A stretch of 43,500 nucleotides of DNA, from the NCBI GenBank assembly GCA_025408445.1, contig JANYIZ010000041.1:1-43500 (forward strand), read 5' to 3'. Below are positions 25,101-32,087 of this stretch, in pieces. The DNA is from Frigoribacterium sp. Lineage in GTDB: Bacteria > Actinomycetota > Actinomycetes > Actinomycetales > Microbacteriaceae. The notes under the pieces are model-generated. The model was not told the DNA's origin. It worked only from the letters and a program-made list of their open reading frames with translations, and ran no database searches. A program made the translations under genes and the position numbers. Numbering within the stretch: position 1 is the stretch's first letter; each line of letters starts with the position of its first letter.

Positions 25101-26109
25101 GGGTCCAGTGGTGGACGACCCCGGCCAGCGTCGCCGAGGCGAAGGCGATGAACAGTCGGCTGCCGTCATCCGCAGCCTGGCTCAGGCCTCCAACCAGGAG
25201 GGCGATGCCGGGCACGATCGCGGCGAAGCCGACGATGTGGGCCGTACGAAGGCCGGACAATCGATGCCAGGCGAGGAAGACGGCCGCGGTGACAACGAGC
25301 GCCGCCCCCCAGAACGACGAACCGTCGGTGCCTCCGCTGCCGAAGAAATCATTGGCGCGGATCGCGAACGCATCCAGATAGACGAGCACGACGGCGAGCA
25401 CCGCGATCCCCTCGGCGGTAGCGGTGAGGGAGCGACGTCGCAGGCTCGACGCGATCACGAATGAGGCTACCGTGACCGCGGCGATGATGAGCGAGCGACC
25501 GAGGATACCGAAGTTGATGAAGGCGTACACGAGGAAGAAGACCGCGGCGACCGACAGCAGCGAAATTCCCACGATGAGCAGGATCACCTGCACGCTCGAG
25601 CGGCGGGGAGAAGGCGCGACGGTGGTTGCGCTCTCGGCTGGCACTTCTGGGGGAGCGGAATGGGTCGGGCTGGTGCCAGCGTTGCTGGCAATTCGGGGGA
25701 GCGGCATCGGCGCGTCGATGGTGTGCGTGCGGGTCTCTTCGGCCGCGGCGGCATCCTGCTCCTCGGCGGCCATAGCGGCCGCGGAGCGCGCCTGTGCCGT
25801 ATCCCAGCGGATTTTGCCGATCACCGCGAGCCGTCGATCGAGCAGTGTCGCGGCATCCAGAGAGAGGGTCACGATCTCACTGGCAGAGGGGTGGGTGAGG
25901 TCGAGGTCGCAGGCCCGGCAGGTCGTGGTGACCAGCGCGGTCTGGCAGGCGGGGCACTGGGTGGTACTGCCGAGATCTGAGAACGATCGAGGGAACAGCG
26001 CCAGCCCGGCAAACCTGCGATAGTCCAGCGCCGACGGGCTGGCACCCTCGACGATGATCCCCTTCTCCAGAGGTGTCGCGCCGAGCGCTTTAGAGCATGG
26101 TTCGGCCAT
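22144..26109 (-). CDS. Giant polytopic membrane protein with N-terminal zinc ribbon (SCO7613-type)
   Basis: A 1321-aa protein. Residues 52-67 form a zinc ribbon, C-x2-C-x8-C-x2-C (CPACQTALVTTTCRAC). A charged linker of about 110 residues follows, rich in Ala, Glu and Pro. From about 175 to the end there are several dozen hydrophobic helices with short Arg-rich loops and almost no large soluble domain. Low-complexity Ala/Val/Leu content is typical of the group that databases call SCO7613 C-terminal domain membrane proteins (from memory). No transporter or enzyme motif is visible. The ATG at 26109 has a GAGGGGG stretch about ten bases upstream. The function is unknown; the pattern suggests a very large membrane-embedded assembly or sensor. 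Confidence 0.87.
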   Translation of the reverse strand: MAEPCSKALGATPLEKGIIVEGASPSALDYRRFAGLALFPRSFSDLGSTTQCPACQTALVTTTCRACDLDLTHPSASEIVTLSLDAATLLDRRLAVIGKIRWDTAQARSAAAMAAEEQDAAAAEETRTHTIDAPMPLPRIASNAGTSPTHSAPPEVPAESATTVAPSPRRSSVQVILLIVGISLLSVAAVFFLVYAFINFGILGRSLIIAAVTVASFVIASSLRRRSLTATAEGIAVLAVVLVYLDAFAIRANDFFGSGGTDGSSFWGAALVVTAAVFLAWHRLSGLRTAHIVGFAAIVPGIALLVGGLSQAADDGSRLFIAFASATLAGVVHHWTRHPATATHPAREGRPERLIVRGLTGIALFGALATASAVAPSQPMASSPAFFAVAGLAALHAWLFGRSSPEEPMLSAAVFAGTGGLAAAVSVASGALRLGDPAVTVIAAPVAAAVITLGLELLWHRSSGTTGAASSHRRSAFVATIAAATVAGIALLFPLAVAAGTTATAVFRAVSSSWALAPQDELVHPAAIADLAVAALALCCLLATAAWSIGGTLKRRVSTLVWFGAAVLVVAVPLLTGLTAVLAGWLILAAAALGSLLWSHRRHFGPPLRAPLLVLLATSGTLGYLVGWGSTGTWWIGSIVVVAVLLTGRLLPASPLGRATALGAAALVVLIGAAAAARQLALPALPDPTPDADNAFRAVSIIAIVLLVLSGFRVHAHLSSLDRRVIFWIGGAAAVSSFVILSLSVGGLSARERVSLLLPEPGTSLAVNTALLAALLIVVMRPVASRLRWESVAASVALAPTLTLVVDSFARVIDLPELARSVGSISAALLAAVGVLVAAVLRRRAPTPAAGEPHRGILRSDRRPRELGILIVAVPSVAIGVDRHDSVTWLVLVFAALVTLMLATGPDGLVGSTSPRRHLGWGALALATAGLWWRLGDSRVQDLEPYVLPLTGVLLLVALFLWRANRSAAASAPDLVTPVITLVALLVAILPLGAVAASGPLLRAVVVAVVSAALAVAGSSPVGTSRSRPYLDAVALTGALGILTVVVGRCAFLRSQSGTPDIRLDAWLATGLLVLIIAAFRQARTASRYIKDTAWRTIASQVLGVLGLAVVLGFELTAFEDTALGSLRAIAVILLFCALHVITFLIERAPFTRAIGWIAIVGAGIAVIGALLTGAIHPVELGTIPVAGALVVTGALTLSRTPTARTWPWLAPGVAVLLVPSLIATADHPPLWRLVGLGVVGVTIIIVSAVLRLQAPFLLAVIVVLIHAIVTFAPQIRAIYESVEWWLWFVPVGIAVVVFAARFEKSVLRMHSVAMRIRALR

Positions 26110-26162
26110 GTTCCGGTTCCCCCTCGAACGGTTGTGCGCTCAGGCTACCGGTATGTGGATTC

Positions 26163-26206
26163 GCGTCTCGACTACCACGCCAGTCGGTGGATAGCCGTCG
26201 AGACGC
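26163..26206. repeat. Long imperfect palindrome between divergent genes
   Basis: GCGTCTCGAC (26163-26172) and GTCGAGACGC (26197-26206) are perfect 10-bp arms. Inside them CTACCAC and GTGGATAG pair with one bulge around an 8-nt loop, giving a stem of about 17 bp in all. It lies in the 120-bp gap between the divergent membrane-protein and pentapeptide genes, where a terminator is not expected. An operator, an RNA leader structure or a copy of a dispersed palindromic repeat are the options. Confidence 0.7.
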
Positions 26207-26229
26207 ACTGACGTGCAAGAGTGGATGCC

Positions 26230-26883
26230 GTGACTGCTCCCGCCAGGCCGCCCCGGATCTCACCGTTATCGCTTCCCGCTCTTGACGCGATCGACGGGCG
26301 GCTTCTCATCGACCGTGATGAGCGGGACCGTGAGCACTACCGCGACTCCGATCTCACCGGATATGACCTCACCGGCACGTCATTCACGGAGTGTGACTTC
26401 TCGTCGGTCACCCTCGACGACGCGCAGCTGCGGGGCGCACGGTTCTCCGAGAGCCGGAACACTGACTCCTTCGCCCCGTCCCTGTTGGCCGCGCGAACAC
26501 ACTGGCGCGAGGTACTCATCGAAAATCCGCGGTGGGGTTCGGCCGAACTGTTCGAAGCGGATCTGGCGTCTGTCCACGTGCGCGGCGGCAAGATCGATTA
26601 CCTCAATCTCCGCGCCTCGAAGATCACCGATCTCCTGATCGAGGACTGCACGATCACCGACCTTGATCTGGGCGGCTGTCGCGGTACTCGCATCGAACTG
26701 CGCAATTGCCGACTTGAGACCCTCGATGTCACCCGCGCAGCTCTGGCGGACGTCGATATCCGGTCAACTTCTCTTCGCACCGTCACCGGGCTGGAGGGTC
26801 TTCGCGGCGTGACGATTGACGAGTACCAGCTTTCGCTCTTCGCACCACTGTTCGCGGGCCACCTCGGTGTCGTGGTCGATTGA
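26230..26883 (+). CDS. Pentapeptide-repeat-like protein
   Basis: A 217-aa protein of right-handed quadrilateral beta-helix type. Repeating five-residue units of the A(D/N)LxX kind are visible in YRDSDLTGYDLTGTSFTECD and DDAQLRGARFSES, and again in DYLNLRASKITDLLIEDC and TDLDLGGCRGTRIEL. The repeats are divergent and interrupted by a segment of about 40 residues. Such proteins can mimic DNA or act as scaffolds; a link to quinolone resistance is not supported here. Two GTG starts are possible (26221 and 26230); neither has a strong ribosome-binding site, and I prefer 26230 for its AAGAG upstream. It diverges from the giant membrane-protein gene and converges with the cytochrome gene. Confidence 0.82.
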   Translation: MTAPARPPRISPLSLPALDAIDGRLLIDRDERDREHYRDSDLTGYDLTGTSFTECDFSSVTLDDAQLRGARFSESRNTDSFAPSLLAARTHWREVLIENPRWGSAELFEADLASVHVRGGKIDYLNLRASKITDLLIEDCTITDLDLGGCRGTRIELRNCRLETLDVTRAALADVDIRSTSLRTVTGLEGLRGVTIDEYQLSLFAPLFAGHLGVVVD

Positions 26884-26911
26884 GCGCGGCATTCACAGCG
26901 AATAAGCGCTC
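26882..26911. terminator. Weak hairpin between convergent genes
   Basis: GAGCGC (26882-26887) pairs with GCGCTC (26906-26911) across an 18-nt loop, right at the pentapeptide gene stop and 27 bases from the cytochrome gene stop. There is no U-tract. The position is the main argument. Confidence 0.3.
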
Positions 26912-26937
26912 CCGCCCGCACGGCGCCTCCGGCCAGG

Positions 26938-27852
26938 TCAGCGTCGAACGGAACCGGTGAGTCCGGCGAGCGAACTGAGGATCGCGGGGCGGACAGCGAC
27001 CCAGGCCGCCGCCATGACGATGAGCGAGATCGCGAAGATACCCGCGCCCCACCAGGTGTAGTCGTCCCGCGAGGCGTACATGTGATTGAGGTTGCGGAGG
27101 GCTCCGGTTACCAGAACCAGAGTCACATGCACGGCGATGAACGCGGCGAAGAAGAGCATCACCGGGTAGTGGATGGCACGGGCCACCGGAAGCGGAAATA
27201 CCCGGTCGAACCGCTTGAACCGGTCGGCGAGACCCGGGGTCATCCGGATTCCCGTGATCAGCGCAAGGGGCGCCGCGATGAAGGTGACGACAAAGTAGGA
27301 GAGCGTCTGAAGCGCGTTGTAGTTGACCCAGCCGTTCTCGGTCGGCCAGTTGAACGAGGCGTACTGGATACCAACCGATACAGCGTTCGGGAAGATGTCC
27401 CAGTGAATCGGCACGATGCGAACCCACTGCCCGGTGGCGAAGATGAGCACGAAGAAGATCACCCCGTTGAGAATCCAGAGCGTATCAAGGCTGAGGTGCA
27501 GCCAGAGATGAAGCCCGATTCTCACCGGCGGATTTTTCGTTCGAAGCAGACCGGTGTTGGTGCGGGTCCAGTAGGCCGGTGGCCGTTTGGTGGTGCGCAC
27601 CTGCCATCCGGTGCGAATGATAAAGAGGATGAAGAACGAATTGAGGAAGTGCTGCCAACCGAGCCAGGCCGGGAAGCCGGTCGGGGCTCCCTCGGGCAGC
27701 TTCGACTCTCCGGGGAAGTCGCGCATGAAGGACTGCACCGCCGGAAGAGCACGGATGCCGCGCGCGGCCAGAACAAGGAGGAACAGCGCGACGAGAATGG
27801 CCGGCACGATCCAGACGAGCCGGAACCAGCGGCTTTCGCGAAACGCGCCCAC
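26938..27852 (-). CDS. Cytochrome b/b6-domain membrane protein coupled to ETF genes
   Basis: A 304-aa protein with about six membrane helices (roughly 11-30, 66-82, 120-140, 182-203, 226-250 and 268-288). His68 (WQHFLN), His115/His119 (LHLWLH), His228 (AIHYP) and His242 (AVHVT) are placed in or beside helices like the heme ligands of cytochrome b561-type proteins. The GTG start directly abuts the etfA stop (TGA-GTG) with GGAGGGG in the etfA end, so translation is coupled. This makes it a candidate for passing electrons from ETF, or an ETF-linked dehydrogenase, into the membrane. No molybdopterin enzyme partner lies nearby, unlike many relatives of this family. Electron-transfer role is inference. 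Confidence 0.83.
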   Translation of the reverse strand: MGAFRESRWFRLVWIVPAILVALFLLVLAARGIRALPAVQSFMRDFPGESKLPEGAPTGFPAWLGWQHFLNSFFILFIIRTGWQVRTTKRPPAYWTRTNTGLLRTKNPPVRIGLHLWLHLSLDTLWILNGVIFFVLIFATGQWVRIVPIHWDIFPNAVSVGIQYASFNWPTENGWVNYNALQTLSYFVVTFIAAPLALITGIRMTPGLADRFKRFDRVFPLPVARAIHYPVMLFFAAFIAVHVTLVLVTGALRNLNHMYASRDDYTWWGAGIFAISLIVMAAAWVAVRPAILSSLAGLTGSVRR

Positions 27853-28824
27853 TCAACCCCTCCGGGCGTTGACGGCGTCGATGAGCTGCGGCACCACCGT
27901 GAAGAGGTCTCCGACCACTCCGAAGTCGGCGACTTCAAAGATGGGCGAGTCCGCGTCTTTGTTGATCGCGATGATCGTCTTGGCGCTCTGCATTCCTGCC
28001 CGGTGCTGGATCGCGCCGGAGATGCCGAGGGCGATGTAGAGGTTTGGCGACACGGTTACCCCGGTCTGCCCGACCTGCATGTTGTGGTCGCAGTATCCGG
28101 CGTCGACCGCGGCGCGGGATGCCCCGACCGCCGCTCCCAGGGAGTCGGCGAGTTGCTCGACGAGCTCGAACTTCTCTTTCGACCCGAGTCCGCGACCGCC
28201 GGAGACCACGATGTCGGCGGTCTGCAGGGTGGGACGCTCAGAGGCCTGCGCCTGCTCATGGCGGGCGGTGATCTCCGTGGTCGCGGTGGTATCACCCGAG
28301 ATATCGATCTCGTGGACGGTTCCGGCTGCGGCCGGTGCCGCTCCCTCGATCGAATGCGGGCGAAGGGAGATGACGGGGATACCGCGGCCGGTTCCAGCGG
28401 TGACGGCATAGGAGCCGCCGAATGCCTGTTGGGTGACGACGACCCCGCCGTTTACGGAGGCAATCCCGACGGCGTCGCTCTGGTACGCGGCGTCGATCCG
28501 GATCGCCAGTCGAGCGCCTGCTTCGCGGCCATCGGTGGAGTTGCTCACAATGACGGCGGAGACGTCTCCGGACGCCGCGACAGCGGCCTTCAGAGCCGCG
28601 ACCTGCGGGGTGACAAGCTGGGAACCAGCCCCCTCCCGCGACGCGACGAAGACGGTACCGGCGCCGAGTGCGCCCAGTTCGGCGGCGAGCCCGGCTGCTG
28701 CTCCCGGCTCAACGACGATCACTGCGGCGGGAGAACCGAGCTGGGCGGCGGCCGCAAGCAGTTCCGAAGTGCTGCTGTCGAGCGCGCCATCCGCGAGTTC
28801 GACCAGAACAAGTACCTGTGTCAT
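27853..28824 (-). CDS. etfA: Electron transfer flavoprotein alpha subunit
   Basis: A 323-aa ETF-alpha/FixB protein that holds FAD and accepts electrons from acyl-CoA dehydrogenases. The C-terminal FAD domain is clear: VSGGRGLGSKEKFELVEQLA, VGASRAAVDAGYCDHNMQVGQTG, then SPNLYIALGISGAIQHRAGM and INKDADSPIFEVADFGVVGD. The start is the ATG at 28824 with AAGG about eight bases upstream; an ATG six codons earlier is less likely. It follows etfB by 30 bp and abuts the cytochrome b gene. It diverges from the branched-chain acyl-CoA operon whose dehydrogenase probably reduces it. Confidence 0.96.
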   Translation of the reverse strand: MTQVLVLVELADGALDSSTSELLAAAAQLGSPAAVIVVEPGAAAGLAAELGALGAGTVFVASREGAGSQLVTPQVAALKAAVAASGDVSAVIVSNSTDGREAGARLAIRIDAAYQSDAVGIASVNGGVVVTQQAFGGSYAVTAGTGRGIPVISLRPHSIEGAAPAAAGTVHEIDISGDTTATTEITARHEQAQASERPTLQTADIVVSGGRGLGSKEKFELVEQLADSLGAAVGASRAAVDAGYCDHNMQVGQTGVTVSPNLYIALGISGAIQHRAGMQSAKTIIAINKDADSPIFEVADFGVVGDLFTVVPQLIDAVNARRG

Positions 28825-28854
28825 GTGTGCCTTCTTCCTCAACCAGAGTGTGTG

Positions 28855-29649
28855 CTAAATCAGTTTTGATGCCGCGAGGAACTCGGCAACCTGTGTTCCC
28901 GCGGTGCCGTCGTCCTTGATGATGGTGCCGCCGGAGCGCGGGGGGCGAGCCGTGACCTCCGCGACGACCGACCAGGAGTTGTCAGCACCGGTGTCGCCGG
29001 CTGCGAGGGGAAGATCGGCCAGTGCGAGTACCTCGACCGGCTTCTTCTTGGCAGACATGATGCCCTTGAAGTTCGGATAGCGCGCTTCGGCAATCTGTTC
29101 GGTAACGGATACGAGGGCGGGAAGGGAGGCACGAAGTTCGACGTGTCCCTCCGTGGTGACACGTTCGCCGGTGACTGTGCCACCCGAGCCACCGTCCGCA
29201 GACACGGTGAGGGTGCGCAAGAAGGTGAGCTGGGCCAGCCCGAGCCGCTCGGCAAGCATCGCCGGCACTGCGGCGCTTCGACCGTCCGTCGATTCGTTAC
29301 CGGTGATCACGAGGTCGAAGCCGCGGCCGTCGAGGGCTGCGGCGAGCGCCGCGGAAGTTTGCACAACATCCGATCCAGTGAGCCCGTTGTCGATGATGTG
29401 GATGCCTCGGTCGGCCCCCATCGCCAGCGACTTGCGGATCGCATCAAGTGCGCTCGCTGGCCCCATGGTCACGACGGTCACGTCGCTCCCCGAGTTGGCC
29501 TCCTTGACGAGGAGCGCGGCTTCGACAGCCTTCTCATTGATCTCGTCGATCACGACGTCACCGCTGCGATCCACGCGCTTCGTCGAGGGGTCGATGCGCC
29601 GATCGCCCCAGGTGTCGGGCACCTCTTTCACGAGCACTGCGATCTTCAT
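28855..29649 (-). CDS. etfB: Electron transfer flavoprotein beta subunit
   Basis: A 264-aa ETF-beta/FixA protein. It begins KIAVLVKEVPDT, contains INEKAVEAALLVKEANSG, VTMGPASALDAIRKSLAMGAD (adenine-nucleotide site) and DLVITGNESTDGRSAAVPAML. It ends with the family signature PALVSVTEQIAEARYPNFKGIMSAKKKPV. It pairs with etfA to form the heterodimer. The ATG at 29649 has GGAGAG upstream. It is first in an etfB-etfA-cytochrome b operon and diverges from the acyl-CoA dehydrogenase gene across a 183-bp shared promoter region. Confidence 0.96.
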   Translation of the reverse strand: MKIAVLVKEVPDTWGDRRIDPSTKRVDRSGDVVIDEINEKAVEAALLVKEANSGSDVTVVTMGPASALDAIRKSLAMGADRGIHIIDNGLTGSDVVQTSAALAAALDGRGFDLVITGNESTDGRSAAVPAMLAERLGLAQLTFLRTLTVSADGGSGGTVTGERVTTEGHVELRASLPALVSVTEQIAEARYPNFKGIMSAKKKPVEVLALADLPLAAGDTGADNSWSVVAEVTARPPRSGGTIIKDDGTAGTQVAEFLAASKLI

Positions 29650-29726
29650 CACACTCTCCGGTTTCCTCATCGAAATCTTTGGTCATCGGGCTGGCCGAAG
29701 TGGGCATTGGCCTGTACGCACCGGTC

Positions 29727-29760
29727 ATTTACTGGCGATTACTTGGATGTCCTAGTAAAT
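29727..29760. promoter_or_regulatory. Candidate shared operator between etf and acyl-CoA operons
   Basis: ATTTACT (29727-29733) and AGTAAAT (29754-29760) are perfect 7-bp inverted arms with a 20-bp spacer, A-T rich in a GC-rich genome, between divergent operons. The left arm lies about 78 bp from the etfB start and the right arm about 73 bp from the dehydrogenase start. The MarR protein at the end of the operon is one candidate binder; a 20-bp spacer is long for one dimer, so two sites are possible. Confidence 0.45.
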
Positions 29761-29832
29761 TCATTATGACGCACAGGACCTGCAAAGAACACTGGCGTTA
29801 AGGATCAGGATGAGCAAGGGCAAAGGCGGCCG

Positions 29833-30969
29833 ATGTACGGATTATCCGAAGACCAGAAGGCGATTGTGCAGATGGTGCGCCAATTCGCGACCGAATCGCT
29901 CGCTCCCCATGCGGCCGAATGGGACGAGACGCACTACTTCCCGGTGGAGTTATTGCGCCAGGCCGGTGAGCTCGGTATGGGCGGTATCTACGCCCGTGAG
30001 CAGTTCGGTGGGTCGGGTCTGACCCGCGCCGACTCCGTGCTCATCTTCGAGGAACTGGCCAAGGGCGACACGACAATCGCCGCCTACATCTCGATCCACA
30101 ACATGGTCACCTGGATGATCGACAGTTTCGGCGACGACACCCAGCGTGCCGAATGGGTGCCGCAGCTCTCAACCATGGAGGCCCTCGGCAGTTATTGCCT
30201 GACCGAACCCGGAGCGGGATCGGATGCTGCGGCACTGAGCACGCGGGCTGTGCGAGTGGGCGACGACTACGTCATCGACGGCGTGAAGCAGTTCATCTCG
30301 GGCGCCGGTTCTTCAGCTTTTTACATCGTGATGGCACGCACAGCCGATACCGGGAGCCACGGCATCAGTGCGATCGTCGTGCCAGCGGGCACTCCCGGGC
30401 TCAGCTTCGGGCCGCTCGAGAAGAAAATGGGCTGGCATGCGCAACCGACGCGCCAGGTCGTCTTCGACGGGGTTCGGGTGTCGGCCGACAACCTGCTCGG
30501 GAAGGAGGGCGATGGTTTTGGCATCGCGATGAGCGGGCTGAACGGCGGACGGATCAACATGGGAGCCTGTTCGCTCGGCGGTGGCCAGGCTGCGCTCGAC
30601 AAGACCGTTTCCTATCTCAAGCAGCGCACTGCCTTTGGCGGCCCGCTGATCAACCAGCAGGCACTGCTCTTTCAACTCGCCGACATGGACACCGAGCTTG
30701 AGACCGCCCGTACCCTGCTCGCCCGTGCCGCCGATGCCCTCGACCGGGGCGATGCCGACCTGGTGCGCCTGTGCGCGATGGCGAAGCGCGTTGCGACCGA
30801 TGCGGGATTCACTGTCGCGAATGCGGCCATCCAGTTGCACGGCGGCTACGGCTATTTGGCGGAGTATGGACTGGAACGCATCGTCCGAGACCTGCGGGTG
30901 CACCAGATTCTCGAAGGGACCAACGAGATCATGCGACTCATCATCGGCCGAAGCCTGGCGGAAGCCTGA
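29833..30969 (+). CDS. Acyl-CoA dehydrogenase, probable isobutyryl-CoA type
   Basis: A 378-aa flavin-dependent acyl-CoA dehydrogenase of standard length. YCLTEPGAGSDAAAL is the first family signature (FAD/substrate loop). QLHGGYGYLAEYGLERIVRDLRVHQILEGTNEIMR is the second, with Glu361 of ILEGT as the likely catalytic base. It would form an enoyl-CoA and reduce ETF, encoded divergently. The downstream 3-hydroxyisobutyryl-CoA hydrolase and mmsB suggest isobutyryl-CoA from valine as the main substrate, though other branched acyl-CoAs are possible. AAAGGCGG precedes the ATG closely. Its stop overlaps the next ATG by one base (TGATG). Confidence 0.93.
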   Translation: MYGLSEDQKAIVQMVRQFATESLAPHAAEWDETHYFPVELLRQAGELGMGGIYAREQFGGSGLTRADSVLIFEELAKGDTTIAAYISIHNMVTWMIDSFGDDTQRAEWVPQLSTMEALGSYCLTEPGAGSDAAALSTRAVRVGDDYVIDGVKQFISGAGSSAFYIVMARTADTGSHGISAIVVPAGTPGLSFGPLEKKMGWHAQPTRQVVFDGVRVSADNLLGKEGDGFGIAMSGLNGGRINMGACSLGGGQAALDKTVSYLKQRTAFGGPLINQQALLFQLADMDTELETARTLLARAADALDRGDADLVRLCAMAKRVATDAGFTVANAAIQLHGGYGYLAEYGLERIVRDLRVHQILEGTNEIMRLIIGRSLAEA

Positions 30970-31013
30970 TGGTCGAGAGTCCGATGGGCGAGAGTCCGAT
31001 GGGCGAGAGCGGC
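30969..31013 (+). repeat. 15-bp triplication containing the start codon
   Basis: Three tandem 15-bp units begin at 30969, 30984 and 30999: ATGGTCGAGAGTCCG, ATGGGCGAGAGTCCG and ATGGGCGAGAGCGGC. Each begins with an in-frame ATG and carries a GAGAG that could act as a ribosome-binding site for the next. The encoded N terminus repeats M-x-E-S-P. Confidence 0.92.
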
Positions 31014-32087
31014 GACGTGTTGGTGTATCGACGCGGTCATCTCGGCCACCTCGTGCTCAACCGCCCGAAGTCCATCAATGCCCTCACCCACTCGATGGTG
31101 ATCACGATCGCGGCCGCTCTCGAGAAGTGGGAGTCCGACGACTCCGTAGCGACCGTGCTCATCTCCGGCGCTGGTGACCGCGGCCTCTGTGCCGGCGGGG
31201 ACATCATCGCGATTTACACCGATGCCATCGGCACCGATGAGAAGGTCGGCGGCGCGGCATCCGCGTCATTCTGGGCGGATGAATACGCGCTCAATGCACA
31301 CATCGCCCGCTATTCGAAGCCCTACGTCGCCTTCATGGACGGCGTTGTTCTCGGTGGTGGGGTCGGGGTGTCCGCGCACGGGTCCTTTCGCGTCGTGACC
31401 GAACGAACCAGGCTCGGGATGCCCGAGACCGGCATCGGGTTCGTGCCGGATGTCGGCGGAACCTTTCTGCTGTCCCGCGCTCCCGGCGAACTCGGCACTC
31501 ACCTCGCCCTCACCGCGGGATCGGTCACCGGCGCCGATGCAATCGCTCTCGGCCTGGCCGATCACTTCGTGACAAGCGACCGGCTCGCCGACCTGGCCGT
31601 CGCGCTCGAGACTCGTTCGGCGGCGGATGCAATTGCGGAAGTGGCAACCGCCCCTCCCGCATCCGTCCTCCTGCAACAGAGGCAATGGATCGACGAATGC
31701 TATGCCTCGAACGACGCACGGGAGATCGTCGCGCGTCTCGAATCCTCGCCGCATGCTGACGCACAGCGTGCTGCGTTGTCCATCCTCACCAAGTCGCCGA
31801 CAGCGGTGAGTGTCGCCCTCGAGTCCCTTCGCCGGGCGCGGGCACTCGACACCCTCGAAGAGGTGCTCGACCAGGAATTCCGCGTGTCTCTGCGGTTCAC
31901 GCAGGGGACCGAGCTCGTGGAGGGAGTGCGGGCGCAGGTGATCGACAAGGATCGCGCCCCGCGCTGGTCGCCTCCTACCCTCGGTGACGTGCGGCGGCCA
32001 GACATCGAGGCCTATTTCGAGAGCCTCGGAGATCGTGAACTCCGCCTGTCACCGATGGCAGGCGCCAGGGACAGGAGAATCGAATGA
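30969..32087 (+). CDS. 3-hydroxyisobutyryl-CoA hydrolase (crotonase superfamily)
   Basis: A 372-aa crotonase-fold protein of the HIBCH group, longer than simple hydratases. The fold entry LGHLVLNRPKSINALTHSMV is followed by AGDRGLCAGGDI, where HIBCH proteins bind CoA, and FMDGVVLGGGVGVSAHGSFR. RLGMPETGIGFVPDVGGTFLLSR carries the catalytic Glu and Asp of the hydrolases. The C-terminal extension (about 220-372) is typical. It releases 3-hydroxyisobutyrate from its CoA ester in valine breakdown. The start overlaps the dehydrogenase stop; a 15-bp triplication gives three in-frame ATGs (30969, 30984, 30999), so the true N terminus is uncertain. Its stop overlaps mmsB by four bases. Confidence 0.92.
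   Translation: MVESPMGESPMGESGDVLVYRRGHLGHLVLNRPKSINALTHSMVITIAAALEKWESDDSVATVLISGAGDRGLCAGGDIIAIYTDAIGTDEKVGGAASASFWADEYALNAHIARYSKPYVAFMDGVVLGGGVGVSAHGSFRVVTERTRLGMPETGIGFVPDVGGTFLLSRAPGELGTHLALTAGSVTGADAIALGLADHFVTSDRLADLAVALETRSAADAIAEVATAPPASVLLQQRQWIDECYASNDAREIVARLESSPHADAQRAALSILTKSPTAVSVALESLRRARALDTLEEVLDQEFRVSLRFTQGTELVEGVRAQVIDKDRAPRWSPPTLGDVRRPDIEAYFESLGDRELRLSPMAGARDRRIE

Noticed and set aside
27082-28869. 595-codon plus-strand frame opposite cytochrome b and etfA
   Set aside because: Composition (Gly/Asp/Arg/His-rich) is that of an antisense shadow in high-GC DNA; the minus-strand genes have clear families.
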